11,931 bases of DNA, from NCBI GenBank assembly GCA_023428335.1, contig JAEYYS010000084.1, positions 1 through 11,931 on the forward strand, read 5' to 3'. The position numbers were made by a program, and so were the translations under genes. The stretch comes from Verrucomicrobiota bacterium. Lineage in GTDB: Bacteria; Verrucomicrobiota; Verrucomicrobiia; Verrucomicrobiales; Verrucomicrobiaceae. The notes under the pieces are model-generated. The model made no database searches. It was not told the origin of the DNA and saw nothing but the letters and a program-made list of their open reading frames with translations. Positions 7,470-11,931 of this stretch are shown here, in pieces; the stretch's first letter is position 1, and each line of letters begins with the position of its first letter.

Positions 7470-8339
7470 ATGAAACGCTGTCTTTTTTCTCTCGCCGCCC
7501 TCGGCCTGCTGGGCTGGGCCGTGCTGGCGCAGGAGTCGGGGCAGCCGACAAACTTCGGCATCCAGGACGGCTCGGTGCCTGAGGATCCGCGCGAGTTTGG
7601 GCGCGGCCAGTTCGCCGATTTCCCGACTTGGCCGGTCAGCCGCGAGTTGCCGGACGACACCTTCGTGTTCGCGCGCCTGCGCTTCAATTCCGACATGTCC
7701 TGGGGACGCCGCCGCGGGGGCGGTCGCTGGACAACCGATTATCCGGATGCCGACCTCAACTTCTCCTACCGCCTGCAGCAGCTCACCTCGCTGCAGGTGA
7801 GTCCGAAGGGCGCCATCGTTGACATCGTGCCTGAGCAACTGCGGCATTACCCGTTCATTTACATGATCGAGCCGGGCAGCATCAGCCTGACCGATGATGA
7901 GGCGCGGACGCTGCGCGAGTACCTGCTCAACGGCGGCTTCCTCATGGTCGACGACTTCTGGGGCGAGCAGGAGTGGGAGGTGTTTTATGCGGCCTTCAAG
8001 CAGATCTTCCCCGAGCGCGAACCGGTGGAGCTGCCGCTCGAACACGAGATCTTCCACATGGTGTTCCCGCTCAAGGTCAAGCCGCAGATCCCGAGTGTTG
8101 GGCACGCGATGGCGGGTCGCGACCAGGGCATCACCTTTGAGCGCTGGGATGCGCAGACCCCGCACTACCGCGGTGTCTTCGACGATCAGAAGCGCATGAT
8201 GATGATCATCTGCCACAACACCGACCTCGGCGACGGTTGGGAGGAGGAGGGCACGGATCCCTGGTACTTCCGCGAGTTCTCGGAGAAGTATGCCTACCCG
8301 CTCGGCATCAACATCCTCTTCTATGCGCTGACGCACTGA
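7470..8339 (+). CDS. DUF4159 domain protein, secreted
   Basis: The protein is 289 residues from the ATG at 7470, which begins a signal peptide (MKRCLFSLAALGLLGWAVLAQ). An in-frame ATG at 7395 would add 25 non-signal residues and is not favoured. DUF4159 covers nearly all the mature protein: FVFARLRFNS at 66-75, WTTDYPDADLNFSYRLQQLTSL at about 87-108, YLLNGGFLMVDDFWG at 151-165 and a tail ending YPLGINILFYALTH. The domain is thought to have a glutamine-amidotransferase-like fold, but no activity is established. Homologs are often encoded next to MoxR and DUF58 genes, and such a pair lies 5.8 kb to the left. It follows the regulator by 114 bp and precedes the transglutaminase-like gene by 84 bp, so an operon is possible. 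No SD is visible. Confidence 0.92.
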   Translation: MKRCLFSLAALGLLGWAVLAQESGQPTNFGIQDGSVPEDPREFGRGQFADFPTWPVSRELPDDTFVFARLRFNSDMSWGRRRGGGRWTTDYPDADLNFSYRLQQLTSLQVSPKGAIVDIVPEQLRHYPFIYMIEPGSISLTDDEARTLREYLLNGGFLMVDDFWGEQEWEVFYAAFKQIFPEREPVELPLEHEIFHMVFPLKVKPQIPSVGHAMAGRDQGITFERWDAQTPHYRGVFDDQKRMMMIICHNTDLGDGWEEEGTDPWYFREFSEKYAYPLGINILFYALTH

Positions 8340-8423
8340 GGCCCGACGTAGTGCGATCCCTGCGGTGTGCTGGGCCGTTGCTTTTTGTCATCGAGTCTCT
8401 CTCGGCGAACGTTTCTCCTGCGC

Positions 8424-10331
8424 ATGCCCTCCGCCCTTCTCCGGTTCCCGGTCCTGCTCCTCCCTGCCGTGCTCCAGGCCGGTGTCGGCGATCCGCAACT
8501 GCGCACCGATCACCCCTGGTATCCAGGCGAGCTGGCGCTGTCGAGTTTCGACCGCCTGTTCGCCACCCAGGCGGAGCAGTATGAGCGCGCCACGGGGAGA
8601 CGGCCGGAGTCGGCCGAGGACAAGGCGCTCGCCTCCTGGTTTTTCCGCAACACCCACTACGCCCACGGCGAGGAGGGCCGGGAGGACCTCTGGGGCGAGG
8701 GCTTCAGCAACGATGCGAAAACGACGACGCGCGAGTACTGGACCGGGCTGTTCGCCCACGGCTTTGGGCTCTGCGGCACGACCCATGCGCAGTGGACCGC
8801 CGAGCTCGACGCCCTGCTTGGCCCGGGGCGGTCGCGGGTCACCGGCACACGCGGCCACAACGCCTTTGAGGTCTTTCTGAACGGCGGTCCCTATGGCGGC
8901 GAGGGCCGCTGGGCCCTGCTCGATCACGATCTGTCGACGGTCATCTTCGACCCGCAGGGCGGCGGGTTGCTTGGCTTGGACGAGATCTACAAGGACTGGA
9001 AGACCCTTTCGACGCGCGTGCCGGGTGCACCGCACCAGCGCGGCTGGCTGGTCTGCGGCCTGCATCCCGGCGACGGTGCCTCCTACGCGGCCTATCAGAC
9101 GATCGAGTACCGCGCCGGGTATGCCGGGCCGCCGCCGATCGTGCACCTGCGCCAGGGCGAAACCCTGCGCCGCTGGTTTGAGCCGGGCTTGGAGGATGGA
9201 CGCACCTTTGTTTTCTGGGGCCGGAATTACAGGACCGGCGGGGTGCCCGGACTGGAGCGCTCGCGCACCTGGGTGAACCAGCCCGAGGCCATGCACGGCA
9301 CGACCAAGGGCACCGACCACGTCAACGGCCAGGCGCGTTATGGCAACGCGGTCTATGAATGGCGACCCGACTTCGCCGGTGGCGGCTACCGGGAGGGCGT
9401 GACCGATGAGGGGCCCGGCCACGTGACGCTGGAGTTTTTCACCCCCTACGTCATCGGTGCGACGCCGCCCGATGACTCGCCCTGGGGTGTCTACCAGCCG
9501 GGCGGCAAAAACGGCCTGGTCCTGCGCGGCCGCGCGCGCGGGCCGGTGGCGGTGTCGGTCAACGGCGGCGCCACCTGGCAGGAAGCGGGCGAGTTCCGCG
9601 ACGGCCTGGACCTGACCGACTTCGTCAAGGGACGGCGTCAGTACCACCTGCGCCTCGGCGCGGGCGCGGCGGCCCTGGCCGACAGCGGGCTGGTCATCCG
9701 CACGGTCTGCCAGGCCAATCCGGCGATGTTTCCCCGCCTCAAGGACGGTGGCACGCAAATCACCCTCGGGGTGGGCGGGCGCGGCCTGGTCAGCTTTGGA
9801 CCGGGCAAGGCGCAGGCCTCACCGCGCCTCGTTGAGGGCGCTTTCGACACGCCGCGCGTCACCCTGGAACTGCAAACGCCGCGCGGCCTGCCAGCGGTCG
9901 CCCTGCACGCTGCCGCCCACGTGGCTTCCAGCAATCCGCCCGACCCGGCGGTGCGCTACCAGATCGAGTTTTCGACCGATGGCGGTGCCAGCTGGCGGTC
10001 GCTGCTCAAGGACGGCAACCTCGAACGCCGTGGCATGGAGCCCGGCGATTTCTGGTCGCAATCCCTCTGGGCCGCCGGCACCGACCTGCCGGAGGGCACG
10101 GGCAACACCGTGCGCGTGCGCTTTCACAACAGCGGCGGCAAACGTTGGCTGCGCGCCGAGGGCCACCTGCTCTATCCCGTGGCCGGCCGCCGCGCCCGTG
10201 TGGCCTATGCCTGGAGCGATCACGCGGGCACGCACGAGCAGAGTCGCGTGCTCGACGACGGCCAGACCTGGACCCTGCCGACCGGCCAGGACGTGCGCAC
10301 CCGCTGGGTGGAGCTGGGCGATGGCGGCTGA
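8424..10331 (+). CDS. Secreted transglutaminase-like protein with C-terminal beta-sandwich-type region
   Basis: The protein is 635 residues from the ATG at 8424, placed just before a signal peptide (MPSALLRFPVLLLPAVLQAG). An in-frame ATG at 8367 is less suitable. The N-terminal part (about 35-210) has a transglutaminase/papain-type triad: Cys117 in GFGLCGTTHA, His145 in RGHNAFEVF and Asp167 four residues after Trp163 (WALLDHD), the usual spacing. The remaining 400 residues lack obvious motifs but have repeated Gly-rich strand-like segments (SVNGGATWQEAG, EFSTDGGASWRSL), suggesting beta-sandwich domains for sugar or protein binding. It is an exported enzyme, probably a peptidase or amidase rather than a cross-linker. 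It has no membrane helices, unlike the TgpA-type transglutaminases often found with MoxR/DUF58. The substrate is unknown. Confidence 0.8.
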   Translation: MPSALLRFPVLLLPAVLQAGVGDPQLRTDHPWYPGELALSSFDRLFATQAEQYERATGRRPESAEDKALASWFFRNTHYAHGEEGREDLWGEGFSNDAKTTTREYWTGLFAHGFGLCGTTHAQWTAELDALLGPGRSRVTGTRGHNAFEVFLNGGPYGGEGRWALLDHDLSTVIFDPQGGGLLGLDEIYKDWKTLSTRVPGAPHQRGWLVCGLHPGDGASYAAYQTIEYRAGYAGPPPIVHLRQGETLRRWFEPGLEDGRTFVFWGRNYRTGGVPGLERSRTWVNQPEAMHGTTKGTDHVNGQARYGNAVYEWRPDFAGGGYREGVTDEGPGHVTLEFFTPYVIGATPPDDSPWGVYQPGGKNGLVLRGRARGPVAVSVNGGATWQEAGEFRDGLDLTDFVKGRRQYHLRLGAGAAALADSGLVIRTVCQANPAMFPRLKDGGTQITLGVGGRGLVSFGPGKAQASPRLVEGAFDTPRVTLELQTPRGLPAVALHAAAHVASSNPPDPAVRYQIEFSTDGGASWRSLLKDGNLERRGMEPGDFWSQSLWAAGTDLPEGTGNTVRVRFHNSGGKRWLRAEGHLLYPVAGRRARVAYAWSDHAGTHEQSRVLDDGQTWTLPTGQDVRTRWVELGDGG

Positions 10332-10486
10332 GGGCGCAGGCGTCGTGGCTGGCCGCGTGCTGGAGATCGGACGGCGCCTGGCAAGGCGGCCTTTGAAATC
10401 TGGGATTTGAGTTCTTCCCCGGGCAACACCCCGGCACGGCAGCGCGTTTCATCGGTTGGCTGCCGCAATCCCGGTGGCTTTCGCTC

Positions 10487-11233
10487 ATGATGCTTCGCGC
10501 CTGGCTCTGTTGGTTCCTCGGTCTCACGCTGCCGCTGGCGGCGCAGCAGACGTCGCCCGAGACCTTTGAGGTGGTCGGCCACACGGCCTATGTCCAGCCG
10601 GCGCCGGGCCGACCGTGGCTCTGGTATGCGCCGACCCTGCGCAGCCTGGCGTTTGGCGAGCGCAAGGGCTACTTCGAGACCTTCCTGAAGGCGGGCATCA
10701 GCATCGCCGGCTGCGACCTCGGGGAGGTGCGCGGGGCGCCGGCAAGCACGGCCAAGTTCACGCGCTTTTACGAGGCGATGGTCGCGCGCGGCTATTCGCC
10801 CAAGCCGATCCTGCTCGGGCAGAGTCGCGGCGGCCTGATGACCCTGGCCTGGGCGGTGCGACATCCCGACAAGGTGCGGGCCTGGGTGGGCATCTATCCG
10901 GTGTGCAACCTGGCGAGTTGGCCGCTGCGCCGCTCCCTGCCGTCGACCCTGGCCGACTACGGCCTGAGCGAAACGGAACTGACCGCGCGCCTGAGCGAGT
11001 TCAACCCCATTGACCACCTGCAGGGCCTGCTCCAACAGCAGGTGCCGATGTTCGCCGTGCACGGCGACAGCGATGTCGTCGTGCCCTACGACGACAACAC
11101 GAAGCTGCTGCAGGAACGCTATCGGGCCGGCGGCGGCCGCATCCAGGTGAAGGTCATCCCCGGCGAAGGCCACAAGGTCGGCCCATCCTTTTTCCAGTGC
11201 CCGGAACTTGTGGCGTTCGTGCTGGGGCTCTGA
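10487..11233 (+). CDS. Secreted alpha/beta hydrolase (prolyl-oligopeptidase-like or esterase)
   Basis: This is a 248-residue serine hydrolase with a signal peptide (MMLRAWLCWFLGLTLPLAAQ). Two ATG codons in tandem (10487, 10490) make the exact start uncertain by one residue. The catalytic triad is visible: Ser113 in GQSRGG, Asp196 in HGDSDVVVP and His229 in GEGHK. LWYAPTLRSL near residue 45 and AGISIAGCDLG near 69 are the first strands of the fold. The family resembles small exported peptidase or esterase proteins common in Verrucomicrobiota and Planctomycetota. Sequence alone does not separate peptidase from carbohydrate esterase activity. It lies 155 bp after the transglutaminase-like gene on the same strand and may be transcribed alone. 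A set of hairpins follows its stop. Confidence 0.9.
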   Translation: MMLRAWLCWFLGLTLPLAAQQTSPETFEVVGHTAYVQPAPGRPWLWYAPTLRSLAFGERKGYFETFLKAGISIAGCDLGEVRGAPASTAKFTRFYEAMVARGYSPKPILLGQSRGGLMTLAWAVRHPDKVRAWVGIYPVCNLASWPLRRSLPSTLADYGLSETELTARLSEFNPIDHLQGLLQQQVPMFAVHGDSDVVVPYDDNTKLLQERYRAGGGRIQVKVIPGEGHKVGPSFFQCPELVAFVLGL

Positions 11234-11250
11234 CCGGGGGCAGGAGGTTG

Positions 11251-11269
11251 GCTGCTGGTTTGCAGCAGC
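11251..11269. repeat. Hairpin 1 after hydrolase gene
   Basis: GCTGCTG (11251-11257) and CAGCAGC (11263-11269) form a perfect 7-bp stem with the 5-nt loop GTTTG, 18 nt after the hydrolase stop. No T-run follows, so an intrinsic terminator is not supported in the classical form. Confidence 0.4.
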
Positions 11270-11297
11270 AGGGCAGAATTCGGGAGTGAATGCGCTG

Positions 11298-11316
11298 GCT
11301 GCCGATTGCCGGCAGC
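11298..11316. repeat. Hairpin 2 after hydrolase gene
   Basis: GCTGCCG (11298-11304) and CGGCAGC (11310-11316) form a perfect 7-bp GC-rich stem with the loop ATTGC. Stem and loop sizes equal those of hairpin 1, and both arms begin GCTGC. Confidence 0.45.
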
Positions 11317-11335
11317 GCCGCCTTGGGTGGGCGGC
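11317..11335. repeat. Hairpin 3 after hydrolase gene
   Basis: GCCGCC (11317-11322) and GGCGGC (11330-11335) form a 6-bp stem with the 7-nt loop TTGGGTG. It directly abuts hairpin 2. All-GC arms arise easily in such DNA, so it is weaker evidence alone. Confidence 0.3.
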
Positions 11336-11385
11336 ATGAACCGCGATCCCGCGCCTCACCCTTGTCGTGAAAGCCAGGTGGAGGG

Positions 11386-11427
11386 CTTCCGGAAGGGCTT
11401 GGCGGATACAGGGAATGCGGTTATGGT
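11386..11427 (+). promoter_or_regulatory. Possible promoter and operator for small protein-nucleotidyltransferase pair
   Basis: A perfect 10-bp palindrome CTTCCGGAAG (11386-11395) is followed by TTGGCG (11399-11404), a 17-bp spacer and TATGGT (11422-11427). Transcription would then start at or next to the ATG at 11434, giving a nearly leaderless message, which fits the absence of an SD there. Both hexamers match only 4 of 6 positions, so this is a weak call. Confidence 0.25.
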
Positions 11428-11433
11428 TATCAA

Positions 11434-11652
11434 ATGGAAGCACGGCCGGTCATCAACGTGGACGAACGCATCGGCAAGACAGTGGGGCGTCGGCGACCGC
11501 CTGCAAAGCCGGCCGGACTGCAGGAGACCCTCAATCAGGCGTTCGCCAGTCAGGGCCATTTTCTCTGTCCGCGGGGTGTTTTCCGCTTCAAAACTCACGA
11601 GGAGGCCAATGCATGGAGCCAGAAGATGCTGCATCCCAGGAAGGCGAGCTGA
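11434..11652 (+). CDS. Small protein paired with nucleotidyltransferase, possible antitoxin
   Basis: The protein is 72 residues: a basic N-terminal half (KTVGRRRPPAKP at 15-26) and a C-terminal motif CPRGVFRFKTHEEANAW (45-61) followed by KML. The RFK-HEEA-W motif resembles small proteins I recall encoded directly before nucleotidyltransferase genes; this is memory of a pattern, not a search. Its end overlaps the next gene by 40 bp in another frame, and the strong SD of that gene lies within its HEEA codons, so translation is probably coupled. It may be the antitoxin or partner of the nucleotidyltransferase. It has no signal peptide or membrane segment. GC is lower than in the preceding genes, which suggests acquisition. 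Function is inference. Confidence 0.72.
   Translation: MEARPVINVDERIGKTVGRRRPPAKPAGLQETLNQAFASQGHFLCPRGVFRFKTHEEANAWSQKMLHPRKAS
11599..11605 (+). promoter_or_regulatory. Strong SD for nucleotidyltransferase gene
   Basis: GAGGAGG lies 7 nt before the ATG at 11613. It decides the start in favour of 11613 over the out-of-frame ATG at 11609, which is only 3 nt away. It is the only strong SD seen in the window and is embedded in the upstream small gene. Confidence 0.75.
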
Positions 11653-11931
11653 GTTCGCGCGCTCCGACCGAGGAGGATCTGGTCAACCTCTGCCGGGTTC
11701 TCAATCAATTGGGTGCCCGATACCTCATCGTTGGTGGGTTTGCTGTGATGTACTCCGGCTATGCACGCACCACCATGGATGTGGATCTCTTGATGTCTGT
11801 GGACCCTCAAAATGAAGCAAGGGTCTTTGAAGGTCTGGCAACGCTGCCTGACAAGGCGGTTCTTGAACTGAAGCCGGGTGAGGTCTCCGAGTACACCGTC
11901 GTACGCGTGGCGGATGAAATCACCATCGATC
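11613..11931 (+). CDS. Nucleotidyltransferase (MNT/AbiEii-like fold), 3' end cut by window
   Basis: This partial gene shows 106 residues, with the frame running off the window edge. After a short acidic N-terminus, residues 37-64 carry the nucleotidyltransferase signature: YLIVGGFAVMYSG, then RTTMDVDLLMSVD with the metal-binding pair Asp56 and Asp58. The last visible Asp (106, in ITID) fits the third acidic residue of the fold. It resembles standalone nucleotidyltransferases of the DUF6036/AbiEii type, some of which are toxins that modify tRNA or proteins, while others have no known role. It overlaps the small gene before it by 40 bp. Hand count of 11701-11880 gives about 53% GC against 70-73% in sampled lines of the main genes, which points to horizontal transfer. 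The toxin role is inference. Confidence 0.85.
   Translation, partial: MEPEDAASQEGELSSRAPTEEDLVNLCRVLNQLGARYLIVGGFAVMYSGYARTTMDVDLLMSVDPQNEARVFEGLATLPDKAVLELKPGEVSEYTVVRVADEITID

Noticed and set aside
6552..8336. 594-codon minus-strand open frame opposite PAS-AraC and DUF4159
   Set aside because: Antisense to two well-recognised genes; long only because of codon bias, with no motif of its own.
8340..8382. GGCCC / GGGCC stem followed by a short T-rich stretch after DUF4159
   Set aside because: Five-bp stem with a 27-nt loop is too weak to call a terminator, and it lies between genes likely to be cotranscribed.
8388..9758. 456-codon minus-strand frame opposite the transglutaminase-like gene
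   Set aside because: Shadow frame; the plus-strand reading has a signal peptide and a catalytic triad.
10419..10434. CCGGG-CAACAC-CCCGG stem as terminator after the transglutaminase-like gene
   Set aside because: Only 5 bp, no T-run, and it lies about 90 bp after the stop; easily random in GC-rich DNA.
10220..11443. 407-codon minus-strand frame opposite the hydrolase
   Set aside because: Shadow frame spanning a real gene and two intergenic regions, with no recognisable domain.

Overview
The window looks like a piece of a GC-rich (about 70% by hand count in the main genes) chromosome from the Planctomycetota-Verrucomicrobiota group, most likely Verrucomicrobiota. This rests on gene content rather than any marker gene. 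The content includes secreted S1 sulfatases, a MoxR/DUF58 pair, a DUF4159 protein, a PAS-AraC regulator and secreted transglutaminase-like and alpha/beta-hydrolase proteins. Most starts lack a clear Shine-Dalgarno (SD) sequence. There are no rRNA or tRNA genes, CRISPR arrays or insertion sequences that I can see.

Layout. (1) 1-1644, plus strand: the 3' part of a MoxR AAA+ ATPase followed 7 bp later by a DUF58 protein. (2) 1703-6458, minus strand, read right to left: a secreted protein with Sel1 repeats and a C39-like cysteine peptidase domain, an arylsulfatase-type sulfatase, a 423-bp gene-free stretch, and an iduronate-2-sulfatase-like sulfatase with a GTG start. The gene-free stretch holds two arrays of 10-bp repeats, one of which contains a good sigma70-type promoter for the minus strand. 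(3) 6459-6569: a 111-bp divergent intergenic region with two perfect dyads close to the regulator start. (4) 6570-11233, plus strand: the PAS-AraC regulator, a DUF4159 protein, a secreted transglutaminase-like protein and a secreted alpha/beta hydrolase. (5) 11234-11433: a spacer with three successive hairpins. (6) 11434 to the end: a small 72-residue protein whose gene overlaps a nucleotidyltransferase gene cut by the window edge. Here GC falls to about 53%, and the only strong SD site of the window appears.

How it may work together. The two sulfatases and the Sel1/C39 protein could form an exported unit acting on sulfated polymers or glycoproteins, and the divergent PAS-AraC gene is the obvious candidate regulator. 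MoxR, DUF58, DUF4159 and transglutaminase genes are often neighbours in other genomes. Here they flank the sulfatase block, as if it had been inserted into or rearranged within such a cluster. The right-end gene pair looks like an acquired toxin-antitoxin-like or defence-like nucleotidyltransferase module. These functional links are inference from gene order.
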